Of a DNA stretch of 43,559 nucleotides, positions 24,954 to 33,582 are shown piece after piece. Position numbers and translations under genes: made by a program. Under the pieces are notes generated by a model. That model saw only the letters and a list, made by a program, of their open reading frames with translations, was not told the DNA's origin and did not search any database. Positions within the stretch are counted from its first letter, which is position 1; each line of letters starts with the position of its first letter. The stretch comes from a virus. The stretch is from IMG/VR virus record IMGVR_UViG_3300042307_002118, positions 1 through 43,559 of that record; one strand, written 5' to 3'.

Positions 24954-26777
24954 TTATTGACCGTCAATTGTTGTACCAAAAGTTTCTTTTAGCGTGTCAT
25001 ATCTATGAAGCTTTACAGCATAGATAACATTCATGTAAATTCCAGTTTCAAAAAGATGATCAACTTTTACTACAAACCACTGACCGTATAGTTTGTTATT
25101 ATAGTCATTGTCGACACACCCTTGAGCTTTATCAATGCCAATAAACGTTCCAGACTCCCTCAGAGTTAACCCGATTGTTTTAAAACATATACAAGCATTC
25201 TGAAACAAGCCGGTGTAAATTAAATTGTGTAGACCGTTTTTTTGTCTGACTGTCGAGTTGGTTCCATTTAATGAAAACGTTGGAAAGACATTCAAATCCT
25301 TTTTAGTTTTATGAATAGTAGGAAGAAAAAGCTTCTCTTCATCTGAACCTTTCTTATAAAGATTTGAGATATATGATTTTGAAATTACGTTTCTTGCGGA
25401 AGATACATCATTACCCGTAAATTGGATATTAAATTTTCTTTTGCCAATATCTACAGAATATACTGGAGTAGTGCAAAACATATTACTGTTAACAGAAGGA
25501 GACATGTCTACAAAGCTGTATGAAATAATTTGTCCGTACTTGTCAGTTTTAACATCAACGTTTTTATTATTTCCTCCTAGTGGAGCTCTGTATACTCTAT
25601 CAGCAGTTTCTTGTTCATTTGTAAAGCTAGTAACAAAAAAATGTTCTTTTTGTAGTTCTCCTGGTTCTGTTCCAGACGATCCCGCTTTTTCAAAAAAATC
25701 AGAAAGAGGCGTAAGAGCAATTGGTTCCAGTTTACCAAATTCTGTTGCTCTGTCTGTATGAAGCAAGCACATATCATTAACATTTAAGCCCAGTCCTTTT
25801 AGTTGTTTGTCAGCAACATGATGAGAATAAACATACTCAATATCATCAGCAGCTGAATGTTGAGCAGGAGACGTATAAAATAATTCTGATTTGCCTTTAT
25901 TCCAATCTAGAAAATCAAGTGGAATTTTAAATTCTTCACATCCTCCGTTTTCTGGTTTTGCTAGAGCTTCATTAAAGATATCTTTTAACGTATCTCCAGT
26001 ATGAAGTACGCCTTGGTTAATTGCTACTTCGGAATTAAAATTTGGAACAAAACTTTGATCTTTTGGAATTGCAGTTGAATATTCTAAATTAGCTGTCCGG
26101 AGCATTTGATATCGAACGTCGTGGAATTTTAACTTCAAGCATTTCATATACGCTGCTGAAAATCCTTTTAGTTCTGGAATATCATTAACATCTTCAATGT
26201 CGTATACAGAAAACAAATAAGAAAGCATCCACTTTGTGTCTTTTTGATCTATTTGAATAGCATCCTTAGCATATCCATTTTTGGGAGTAGCTTTAGGCAT
26301 TATCATAACTCTTAATAAATCAAATCCGTCTCCTCTGAATTGATACGTGTTGAGTGTTTTACCATTTTCAAGAGCAGCTTGCTCTATTCCTTTTATATTT
26401 GTTTGTTTGCTTTGACCTGCTGTTGTTTTAGAAATTGGAGGAGCTGGTTCTGGAAGATACAAAAATGTTATTGATCCATCAACAACCCAATCATTAACAG
26501 TGTCGCTCATGTGCATTCCAAGCACTGCAGCAGGATTAATATAATAACGTTTTGGGTTTTTTTGAATATCAAAGTTTCCACTATTTTCTAAATATAGATC
26601 TACGTTGTGAAGAATTTCGTTGTATTTTTGTTCAGCATAAACACCAGAATCAAACCGACTTGTCGGAGTAGTAGCAGACTCTGCTCCAACTGGATTAAAA
26701 GAAGCATTAGGATTTGAAGTGGGAGCTGCAACTCCTCTATCAATTGTTGGTCCAGTTTGATTTGTAACATCAGCCAT
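24954..26777 (-). CDS. Candidate baseplate hub protein
   Basis: A 607-residue protein. The end, GQWFVVKVDHLFETGIYMNV followed by IYAVKLHRYDTLKETFG, resembles the closing segment of hub proteins of the gpD/gp27 type. The N-terminal 45 residues are Pro/Asn/Thr-rich. Its position, 4 bases after a gp53-like gene and beside the tube-end and tape-measure genes, supports a hub role in which it would carry the tail tip. There is no obvious lysozyme motif. Confidence 0.6.
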   Translation of the reverse strand: MADVTNQTGPTIDRGVAAPTSNPNASFNPVGAESATTPTSRFDSGVYAEQKYNEILHNVDLYLENSGNFDIQKNPKRYYINPAAVLGMHMSDTVNDWVVDGSITFLYLPEPAPPISKTTAGQSKQTNIKGIEQAALENGKTLNTYQFRGDGFDLLRVMIMPKATPKNGYAKDAIQIDQKDTKWMLSYLFSVYDIEDVNDIPELKGFSAAYMKCLKLKFHDVRYQMLRTANLEYSTAIPKDQSFVPNFNSEVAINQGVLHTGDTLKDIFNEALAKPENGGCEEFKIPLDFLDWNKGKSELFYTSPAQHSAADDIEYVYSHHVADKQLKGLGLNVNDMCLLHTDRATEFGKLEPIALTPLSDFFEKAGSSGTEPGELQKEHFFVTSFTNEQETADRVYRAPLGGNNKNVDVKTDKYGQIISYSFVDMSPSVNSNMFCTTPVYSVDIGKRKFNIQFTGNDVSSARNVISKSYISNLYKKGSDEEKLFLPTIHKTKKDLNVFPTFSLNGTNSTVRQKNGLHNLIYTGLFQNACICFKTIGLTLRESGTFIGIDKAQGCVDNDYNNKLYGQWFVVKVDHLFETGIYMNVIYAVKLHRYDTLKETFGTTIDGQ

Positions 26778-26780
26778 AAC

Positions 26781-27125
26781 TTACTTTTGAATTTGAGCTA
26801 AAATTTCTTTTACAACAGACATTATTGGAATTTTAATTATATCTCCATTTACTAATGGTTTTGTTGGATCTTGAATGTTATTTGCAAGAAGAATAATCCA
26901 CCAAAGGTTTGGAGAATTTAAAGTTTTATGAGAGATGAAAGGCCATGTATCTCCATACTTGATTGTATAAGAAATAAACAAATTAAGAGGAAGATCAGTA
27001 GGAAATACAATTGTTTGAAGCAAATTATAAAAGTACATACCGTCTTGGTCTCGATACACGTCAAATATGTTTTCCATGTTTTCGAAATCTAAGTTTGTTA
27101 GTTCTTTTATTTGATTTTGTTTCAT
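26781..27125 (-). CDS. 53: Baseplate wedge protein, T4 gp53-like with LysM-like end
   Basis: A 114-residue protein. FYNLLQTIVFPTDLPLNLFI, YTIKYGDTWPFISHKTLN and PNLWWIILLANNIQDPTKPL match gp53-type wedge proteins, with a LysM-like end (NGDIIKIPIMSVVKEIL). In T4 gp53 completes the wedge with gp6 and gp25, both also present here. It starts with ATG 27125. Confidence 0.8.
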   Translation of the reverse strand: MKQNQIKELTNLDFENMENIFDVYRDQDGMYFYNLLQTIVFPTDLPLNLFISYTIKYGDTWPFISHKTLNSPNLWWIILLANNIQDPTKPLVNGDIIKIPIMSVVKEILAQIQK

Positions 27126-27159
27126 TTGTTATTTTATATTTTTATCAAGTTAATATTCA

Positions 27160-28200
27160 TTAGGCTGCGTTTGTTACAACAGTAGTAGAATTAACAAAAG
27201 ATCTGGCTTCTCCCTCGCTAGCAGCAAACAATTGGTTTTTACTTGGCATGACCATTTCAGACAAAGTTAAAGTAACTTGATATGCGTCAGGTACGACATA
27301 CCCGTTTATCATTCTGACGTTGCCTAAATTTTTAGCAACAATATTAGTCATTGAAGCAGCCCAACAATAGTATTGATTTGGTACGTATACACTATAAAAT
27401 ACAGGAGGAGCTCCAGTAATATAATCTCGTTTGTTGAATAAATTTTGATATGTTAAAAGATATATTAGATCTCTATTTTTACTCCAATCTCCATCAGCAA
27501 ACGTATTATAAAGAGGAAACGTAATTGTAGTCTGCCTTTCCGAGTGACCAGCAAAGACTCTTGGTCTGTCGTACGAACCAGCTTGAGGATATTGAGCTTG
27601 CAAAGCAACTTCACTAGCTGCTTGGGTTAAATCTATTCCACCTTTAAGAAGCGAAGCATATTCTTTAGGTAAAGCCAAATCAGCTACACCGCCAATTCCT
27701 TTTTTAATAGCTTCTGTAGCAGATTCCATTTGATTCCAATTTGGAGTAGAAAGTTCAAACGCTGTGTCATTAAAATAAGGAAACCAATAAGAAAAGTTGG
27801 TAGGATCTTCTTGAGAAAATACTGTTTTATAAGGATCCATTACAGGTTTTTTTTCACCACCAGCTCGTATTGCATTTAACCCACCTTCTTCAAAAGTTCT
27901 GGCATACGCAGCAAGGTTTCTCATAATTGCTGACTCGTTGCATTTAAACTCTACAAGTCTAATGTATGGGACTTCATCTCTAGCTTCTTTAGGAGATAGC
28001 GTCCACGGGTAATCTTTGACTACATTTATTTGTCCAGGACTCCAACTTCCTTCAGTACCCCCAGTTATTCTTGGAGACAGTGCAGGAGCAGCACTTCCTT
28101 GGCCAACGGATTGAAAAGCTTTTTCTTCTATTTGCGTAAAATCTCTATTACGACTAGCAAATAATTTAATTGGAATTGGAGTGCTTTTTTCGTTTGCCAT
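27160..28200 (-). CDS. Baseplate tail tube cap-like protein (gp48-type candidate)
   Basis: A 346-residue protein. Core segments DRPRVFAGHSERQTTITFPL, YLLTYQNLFNKRDYITGAPP and VPDAYQVTLTLSEMVMPS are beta-rich and typical of tube-proximal baseplate proteins of myoviruses. In T4 gp48 and gp54 cap the hub and start the tube. The position immediately after the tape-measure gene fits that. Similarity to gp48 itself is not certain; a tail-tube-related protein is the alternative. Confidence 0.6.
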   Translation of the reverse strand: MANEKSTPIPIKLFASRNRDFTQIEEKAFQSVGQGSAAPALSPRITGGTEGSWSPGQINVVKDYPWTLSPKEARDEVPYIRLVEFKCNESAIMRNLAAYARTFEEGGLNAIRAGGEKKPVMDPYKTVFSQEDPTNFSYWFPYFNDTAFELSTPNWNQMESATEAIKKGIGGVADLALPKEYASLLKGGIDLTQAASEVALQAQYPQAGSYDRPRVFAGHSERQTTITFPLYNTFADGDWSKNRDLIYLLTYQNLFNKRDYITGAPPVFYSVYVPNQYYCWAASMTNIVAKNLGNVRMINGYVVPDAYQVTLTLSEMVMPSKNQLFAASEGEARSFVNSTTVVTNAA

Positions 28201-28208
28201 AACAGTAT

Positions 28209-30428
28209 TTAAGCAGCTCGGAATCTAGGACCTTCTATGAATTTTTTTCTGAAATCCGAAATATCAGAATTTCCAACATTTGCATATTGTGCAGGAGATG
28301 GTCTAGATTGAGTTTGTTGTCCATTAACGATATTGTTGACAATTGGAGCTTGGTTGATTGCTCCAGAATTTTTTAATTCTCTAGCTAGATTATTAAAACC
28401 GTCAATTAAGCTTGATACACTTCCGTTAGTTAATCCGGTATTGTTGGCAATTTTTTCTAAAATTGACTCAGCTTTGTTAAACGATAAAATGCCAGGTTCT
28501 TTTACTTGAGTTTGTTTGTCTGTTGTGGGTGCAGCAATAATTCCGTCATTTTTGCTAATTTGAAATAAAGAACCTTCTGTCGGAGAAGATACTACAAGCC
28601 CACCATCTGGTTTTATTTGAGCGTCCCCAACTTGTTTAATAGGAGTTGCTGGGTTGGAAGGAGTTTCAGATGACATTGGTGCATTTTCGGGAATAATTAC
28701 TTTCGGTCCAATACCAAATAATTCAGCAACCTTTGCTCTTAATGGATATCCAAAAACAGTTTCTGGAATATAGTCAAGCACCTTGCTGAGAATATTATTT
28801 TTCATTCCAGAAAAAAATTCTTGTGCTTTTGTTAAGCCTCCAGATATATCTTTTGTAGCAGCTTTTCCGATATCTGTTTGCATAAACTGTTCGAGCATTC
28901 CTAACGCTGGACTGATGTGAGCAAACTGTTTAAAAGCCTCTGACCAATCTTGATTGAGAATAGCTTGTATCCCTTTAATTGCTGGACCAATAATAGGAAG
29001 TTTAGTCATTTTTTCACCAAGCCACTCGCTAATCTCTCCAACCCAATTCATTGTTCCTGCAACAACTCCAGTAGCTACTTTTGTTGGTTCGCTCGTATTT
29101 TCATCTCCAAGCATTGCTCCAAGAAATTCAAAAGCTGGATTGATATAAGCAAATTGTTTTAATGCTTCTAACCAATCGCCAGCAATAAGAGATTTAGCAG
29201 ATTTAACTGCTGGACCAATAATTGGAAGTTTTATAATTTTTTCTTCTATCCATTTTCCCATTCCTTTTAATAAATCAAGCTTTGCTCCAGTTTGTTTTCC
29301 TGTAGCACCTCCAGATTTCATGTCAAGAAACGCGTTTAGACCATCAAGTGCTAAAGACACTCCGGTACCAATACCAGGAAACAGACCAGCGATACCTGAA
29401 AGAACTTCAATTCCTCCACCAACCAAATCTCCGGATTTAAAACGACTGACTGCATATCCTAATGTTATTAATGAACCGATAAATGGAATTTTTTTTAAAA
29501 AAACAGTCGTTCCTTTTAAAAATTTAGGAAGAAACTCCCCAAGTTTTCCGAGCCCTGCTTTTGCTGCGTCTCCTCCTACTTCTCCAAACAAATTTCCAAT
29601 AGAACTTCCAAATGATTTTATAAGTTTTATCGGCAATGCAACTAGTTTTTCTCCTATGCTTTGTACTACTGTAGTTAAAGGAGACAATAATTTGCTAGCT
29701 CCGGATCCTGCTTTTGTTAACATTCCACCAATTTTTTCAAAAACTCCTCCAATAGAACTTCCAAACGACTTTATGAGCTTCATTGGAACTTCTAGTAAAA
29801 AATCAGAAATATTTGAAATAAAAAGCTGAAGAGGTTTTGTAAAAATTTTGCCTATTTCTAGCATTCCTTTTCCGGCTAATTTAGCAAGGCCCTTAAACGG
29901 ACCTTCTGTTTGCAGTCCGTATAAAAGTGTGAATACTCCGCCAATTATAGAAAGGACCCCCAACGCTCCTTTAACAATTCCCAAACCAGGAAAGTCAAAA
30001 GTTCCTTTGTCTTCCTTTTTCTTCTCTTGTTGATTTGTAATTTGTTTAGTAAGTCCAGATTTAATAATTTCTGGTAATTCTTTTGTTAGTTCTTTTAATC
30101 CTTCCGGAGTAAATCCTGCAAACAATATTGGTGTCAGTTCTTGTTTTTTTTCTAACGAACTTTTTGGTTCTTGCTTCTGCTCTTGAGTTATAGGTGGCTC
30201 TGGTTTTTTAGCAATTCCAGTAACAGAATTTTTTTGCGAAGCGATTGGTTGTTGTGGTAACGATTTAGCTAAAAATGTTTGATTAGTGTTAGTTTTGCCC
30301 AACAAGCTTTTTGACATGCGACCAACAAGTCCGTCTAGAAACGCACTAGGTTTTAAGTTTAGCTTCTGTACTATTTGTTCAGCAACTGACTTTGAAATTT
30401 CTTCTAATGTTGGATTTTGGCCGGTCAT
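28209..30428 (-). CDS. Tape measure protein
   Basis: A 739-residue protein. The N-terminus is polar and Gln/Lys-rich. A hydrophobic Gly/Ala-rich segment, GALGVLSIIGGVFTLLYG (residues about 155-172), is followed by long amphipathic stretches. Internal repeats are visible: VPMKLIKSFGSSIGGVFEKI with LPIKLIKSFGSSIGNLFGEV, and IIKLPIIGPAVKSAKSLI with MTKLPIIGPAIKGIQAIL. At about 1.5 Angstrom per residue a tail of roughly 110 nm is implied. T4 gp29 is the functional equivalent. The gene follows the two gp26-type genes. Confidence 0.8.
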   Translation of the reverse strand: MTGQNPTLEEISKSVAEQIVQKLNLKPSAFLDGLVGRMSKSLLGKTNTNQTFLAKSLPQQPIASQKNSVTGIAKKPEPPITQEQKQEPKSSLEKKQELTPILFAGFTPEGLKELTKELPEIIKSGLTKQITNQQEKKKEDKGTFDFPGLGIVKGALGVLSIIGGVFTLLYGLQTEGPFKGLAKLAGKGMLEIGKIFTKPLQLFISNISDFLLEVPMKLIKSFGSSIGGVFEKIGGMLTKAGSGASKLLSPLTTVVQSIGEKLVALPIKLIKSFGSSIGNLFGEVGGDAAKAGLGKLGEFLPKFLKGTTVFLKKIPFIGSLITLGYAVSRFKSGDLVGGGIEVLSGIAGLFPGIGTGVSLALDGLNAFLDMKSGGATGKQTGAKLDLLKGMGKWIEEKIIKLPIIGPAVKSAKSLIAGDWLEALKQFAYINPAFEFLGAMLGDENTSEPTKVATGVVAGTMNWVGEISEWLGEKMTKLPIIGPAIKGIQAILNQDWSEAFKQFAHISPALGMLEQFMQTDIGKAATKDISGGLTKAQEFFSGMKNNILSKVLDYIPETVFGYPLRAKVAELFGIGPKVIIPENAPMSSETPSNPATPIKQVGDAQIKPDGGLVVSSPTEGSLFQISKNDGIIAAPTTDKQTQVKEPGILSFNKAESILEKIANNTGLTNGSVSSLIDGFNNLARELKNSGAINQAPIVNNIVNGQQTQSRPSPAQYANVGNSDISDFRKKFIEGPRFRAA

Positions 30429-30437
30429 TCCGCCAAA

Positions 30438-30444
30438 TACTTAT
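30438..30444 (-). promoter_or_regulatory. Late-type promoter motif before tape measure gene
   Basis: The minus strand reads ATAAGTA, ending 9 bases before the ATG at 30428. It overlaps the start of the intergenic gap after the upstream gene. Confidence 0.5.
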
Positions 30445-30445
30445 G

Positions 30446-31231
30446 CTAACGAAGCGAGAATAGCGAGCCGTCAATTGGTACAATCTGACCATCGATGGTC
30501 AAGCATTCATCAATAACTTTTTTGTATTTTTCAATGTATTCAATTACTTTTTGAATTAAGGAAGCAGGAAGAGACTCAATTGTCTTGAGTCGAGATTTAA
30601 ACGTAACTGTAGAAAAATCAAGAGTTTTATCTCCAATTGTTATTGAGTAGATAGCCTTTGCAATCTCATTAATAAATGCTTCTCCAAGAACTTTCCTTAG
30701 CTCATCAGCATCATCAACGTTTAAATTAATGTTTTTATAAAGTTCTTCGTTTAATTGAGCTTCAGTAGCTAGCTCTGCTACACCAAAATGAATAGTAAGT
30801 TGACCTTCTGTAGCAGTGGATGAAACTAATAAATTAGCATTTTCTTTAAGTTGTTGCTCAAGTTTTTTATTAATTTCGTCAAAGTTTACAATAACCGTAG
30901 TATCTTGATTTTTGATACTCATGGTTGGAGAAAGAGAGTGAGTCCGAGTAGCAAGAATAAACAACAAGCGATCAATAACATTCAAACGTCTTCCTGGTAA
31001 TTCAATTAAAGATTCCTTAAAAATTTTAGTTGCAGTAGAATTAAAAGCAGCTTGAGTAAGCGGACTATCAACAATTGTTTTGATTAACTCTTTGAGTTGA
31101 GAAGTCGAAAGTTGTTTACAGTTAACTGTTTCGCATTCTCCTGCTTCATTAGGAGAAAGATCTAAGGAAAACACTTGCTCTTCTACAATTGAATTTAAAA
31201 GATCATAAAATTCTTTATTTTCTGTACTCAT
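30446..31231 (-). CDS. T4 gp26-like baseplate/tail assembly protein, B
   Basis: A 261-residue protein. The segment LPGRRLNVIDRLLFILATRT with SLSPTMSI matches the T4_baseplate (gp26) family, which is needed for hub assembly in T4. It is related to the gene immediately upstream (31240), which has the same motif, NVIDLFCLLLDVRINSLG. Adjacent related genes before a tape measure recall tail assembly chaperone pairs, but there is no frameshift between them. Confidence 0.7.
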   Translation of the reverse strand: MSTENKEFYDLLNSIVEEQVFSLDLSPNEAGECETVNCKQLSTSQLKELIKTIVDSPLTQAAFNSTATKIFKESLIELPGRRLNVIDRLLFILATRTHSLSPTMSIKNQDTTVIVNFDEINKKLEQQLKENANLLVSSTATEGQLTIHFGVAELATEAQLNEELYKNINLNVDDADELRKVLGEAFINEIAKAIYSITIGDKTLDFSTVTFKSRLKTIESLPASLIQKVIEYIEKYKKVIDECLTIDGQIVPIDGSLFSLR

Positions 31232-31239
31232 AATATTAT

Positions 31240-32139
31240 TTAAATTGATTCTTCAAGAAGTCCAGGATCTTCTTCATCTGGCGAAAAATCTTCTTCAGTT
31301 TGATCAGGAGAAGATTGTTTAGGAGACAAGACGTTTTTTAAACAAGTAACAAAATAATTGTATTCACCGACAGCTGAATTTTCTATGTACTCAGCATTCA
31401 TATGTCCGTGATGAGACAAGTAGAACAAGTTGTCATAGAATGATTCCAAGGACTCATTGAATATTAATTTAGTAAACCAAATCAACGAACTTAATGAAGG
31501 AAGAAAGTTCAAAGTTTGATCCTCAATTCCATACCGAGAAAGAAAATTTATCCCAGTAGCTGATTTTACAAACAATTCAAATTGTTCGATAATTTGTAAA
31601 GAAACTTTTGGAGAAAGCTTTTCAAAAAACATTTGAGCGTGATCGTTTGTTGTTATTTCTATAAATTTTGCGGAATTGTCTTTGTTAATGTATGAACCTT
31701 TTATAAAAGACAAGTATTCTTCGTTTGCGTTTTGAAGCAATCTCTCTATAGATGGACATTCAAACTCTACTTTTATGTTGTTTTGCTCGATTGTTGTGGA
31801 TAATACACTGAATACATTTTTTAAATCGTCTCGAATAAAATCTAAACGAAGCTCGAGATTCATTTTCTTGTCATCTTTTGTTATAACAACTTTACAAATA
31901 TCTCCTAAAGAATTAATTCGAACATCAAGCAACAAACAAAACAAATCAATTACGTTTAGTTTTTTAAAATATTCTGCTGGCTTGTTAGTAATTTTAGAAA
32001 AGAGTTCGCTGATCGTTTCAATAAAAATTAATTGATTTACATCATCTCCATACGTACACTTTAGTAGTTCTTTATAATCCTTAACTTGTAGTTCAGAACA
32101 AATTAAAGTATCTTTTGATAATTCACTAACAAATTTCAT
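31240..32139 (-). CDS. T4 gp26-like baseplate/tail assembly protein, A
   Basis: A 299-residue protein. The motif KKLNVIDLFCLLLDVRINSL plus LELRLDFIRDDLKNVFSVL fits the same family as gene B. The C-terminus is acidic (TEEDFSPDEEDPGLLEESI) and may be disordered. It is 8 bases upstream of B and shares direction and probably function. Confidence 0.7.
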   Translation of the reverse strand: MKFVSELSKDTLICSELQVKDYKELLKCTYGDDVNQLIFIETISELFSKITNKPAEYFKKLNVIDLFCLLLDVRINSLGDICKVVITKDDKKMNLELRLDFIRDDLKNVFSVLSTTIEQNNIKVEFECPSIERLLQNANEEYLSFIKGSYINKDNSAKFIEITTNDHAQMFFEKLSPKVSLQIIEQFELFVKSATGINFLSRYGIEDQTLNFLPSLSSLIWFTKLIFNESLESFYDNLFYLSHHGHMNAEYIENSAVGEYNYFVTCLKNVLSPKQSSPDQTEEDFSPDEEDPGLLEESI

Positions 32140-32140
32140 T

Positions 32141-32899
32141 TTAAGCTATACGGCTCGTCGTTTCTATTTGTTGACGACTAAATGGATTCGATACAGCCAT
32201 TGTTGGTTTTAACGAAGGAGCAGTATTCTCTATCGGATAAGAGTTAACCGTGTAGCTATGATATACAAATCTAGCTTCTCTTTCTAGAGGAGCAGTTGCT
32301 GTTTGATAATTGTACTCTTCTTCTGAAACACTAATGCAACAAACTCCATTAAATGAAATTGTTTGTCTTATAACTGGCCCGCTTGGAGTAATACCAAATT
32401 TGTGACAAGTTAGGTTTGTTCTATACATTACATCACTTCTTGCAACCATTCCAAAATTTGCTGTAGCTAATGCCCAACCTCTTAAAAACGAATCGCAAAA
32501 TGAAACATGAGTATCAAGAAATGTCATTCTCATTTCCGGAAAGTTTGTTCTTCCTCCACCAACGTATGATCTAATAAAAGCATTTTGAGTTGCTCTTCCA
32601 CCAATGTCACCATCAACGTTAGCGTTTGTAGATTCCCCAGGAAGCCCAATTGCTTGACAAAATAAACACCCTTTGTTTGTTTGATATTCAGGTCCAAGAA
32701 TTATTGCTGCAGCCTCTTCAGTATTCCATGCTCCAATTGTATTTGGTTCGCGTCCGTATGCTTTAGTAATTGATGGAAGAATGCCTTCCAAATTATCAAA
32801 TACTACTGCCCATTGAGCTCCTTTAGGAAGAGAGGACGCAGGTCTTGATAAAAATTTATTAAGAAAGTCTACAGGATTTCCTTTGTTTTCGCCAGCCAT
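32141..32899 (-). CDS. Tail tube/baseplate-like protein (gp54-type candidate)
   Basis: A 252-residue protein. MRMTFLDTHVSFCDSFLRGW, VMYRTNLTCHKFGITPSGPV and ISFNGVCCISVSEEEYNY show the strand pattern of tube-type proteins that cap the baseplate. It has an unusual number of Cys for a tube protein. It is the second gene of the leftward tail operon and lies upstream of the gp26-like pair. A tail-tube initiator such as gp54 is likely, but this is inferred. Confidence 0.55.
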   Translation of the reverse strand: MAGENKGNPVDFLNKFLSRPASSLPKGAQWAVVFDNLEGILPSITKAYGREPNTIGAWNTEEAAAIILGPEYQTNKGCLFCQAIGLPGESTNANVDGDIGGRATQNAFIRSYVGGGRTNFPEMRMTFLDTHVSFCDSFLRGWALATANFGMVARSDVMYRTNLTCHKFGITPSGPVIRQTISFNGVCCISVSEEEYNYQTATAPLEREARFVYHSYTVNSYPIENTAPSLKPTMAVSNPFSRQQIETTSRIA

Positions 32900-32914
32900 T
32901 AAAGCTACTTATCT

Positions 32915-33397
32915 TTAAACATTAGGAAGTGCAGATTCTTCAGCTCCTGGTTGAGCTTCTCCACCTTCAGCAGGAGGGAGTTGATCTACTGCTGCTTCAG
33001 GAGCCAAACCTTGAAGAGTAGCAGTTTTAATATAAGTCAAAACGTCATCAAAAATTGTTTCGAGCATTGAGTTCGAAAATTCTTTTTGCTTAGAAGGATC
33101 TTTAAGATCAATAACAGTTACTGAAAATGATTCTGAATCAGACTCTTGTTTTAGCCGAAGCTTCATTGGAGGAATTGACTTCTCTTGAGTATCTAAAACA
33201 ACTTCCTTGACGTTGTTTGGTTGATTCATGACGTTTTTAACAACCATCTCGACATCTTTTGATGAACTAATATAATCATTATCTTTGAGAGCTTTGATTA
33301 ACAATCGAGCATTGTCTGCGAAAGTAGAATTAATATATTCTTGTTGCTCTCTCAAAGAAAGCATTGCGTTTTCAAAAATCAAATCGAACTTGGACAT
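32915..33397 (-). CDS. Late acidic protein with disordered tail
   Basis: A 160-residue protein. MSKFDLIFENAMLSLREQQE is followed by a helical region and then by a Pro/Glu/Ala-rich tail (DQLPPAEGGEAQPGAEESA). The start at ATG 33397 is supported by two late-type motifs just upstream. The lead resembles the 9030 protein. No function is known. It is the first gene of the leftward late block. Confidence 0.7.
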   Translation of the reverse strand: MSKFDLIFENAMLSLREQQEYINSTFADNARLLIKALKDNDYISSSKDVEMVVKNVMNQPNNVKEVVLDTQEKSIPPMKLRLKQESDSESFSVTVIDLKDPSKQKEFSNSMLETIFDDVLTYIKTATLQGLAPEAAVDQLPPAEGGEAQPGAEESALPNV

Positions 33398-33401
33398 AAT
33401 G

Positions 33402-33422
33402 TTATTTAATAATTTATTTATA
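33402..33422 (-). promoter_or_regulatory. Late-type promoter pair before leftward tail block
   Basis: TATAAATA (33422-33415), a perfect match to the T4 late -10 box, and TTAAATAA (33409-33402) lie 17 and 4 bases before the ATG at 33397. Either could start the leftward transcript of the tail block. Confidence 0.65.
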
Positions 33423-33431
33423 ATTTTTTTG

Positions 33432-33460
33432 TTGCTTTGTCCACATGTTCTCTCTATCAT
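33432..33460 (+). promoter_or_regulatory. TGTCC-type promoter, rightward, at the divergence point
   Basis: TTGCTT (33432-33437) then TGTCC with a 17-base spacer and TATCAT (33455-33460). It faces away from the late block. No good short gene follows before 33583, so it may serve a leader or act with the next promoter. Confidence 0.6.
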
Positions 33461-33547
33461 TCTCTCTAAGGGATCTCTCTAGCAAAACACATCACTCAAA
33501 AAAACAACAACATCATTTTTTCCAGACCAACTCAAAATTCTTTGATG

Positions 33548-33576
33548 TTGAGCTGTCCTCATACTTTTGTGATAGT
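33548..33576 (+). promoter_or_regulatory. TGTCC-type promoter for RadA-like gene
   Basis: TTGAGC (33548-33553), TGTCC, 17-base spacer, GATAGT (33571-33576), 6 bases before the ATG. Confidence 0.8.
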
Positions 33577-33582
33577 ATTCCC

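Noticed and set aside
29320-29829. 169-codon rightward frame within the tape measure gene
   Set aside because: It is the antisense of a repetitive Gly/Pro/Ser-rich coding region, with no promoter and no start context.
33445-33582. N-terminal extension of the RadA-like protein
   Set aside because: The frame is open from 33445, but the extension contains a full promoter at 33548-33576 and has low complexity. ATG 33583 fits the leaderless pattern.
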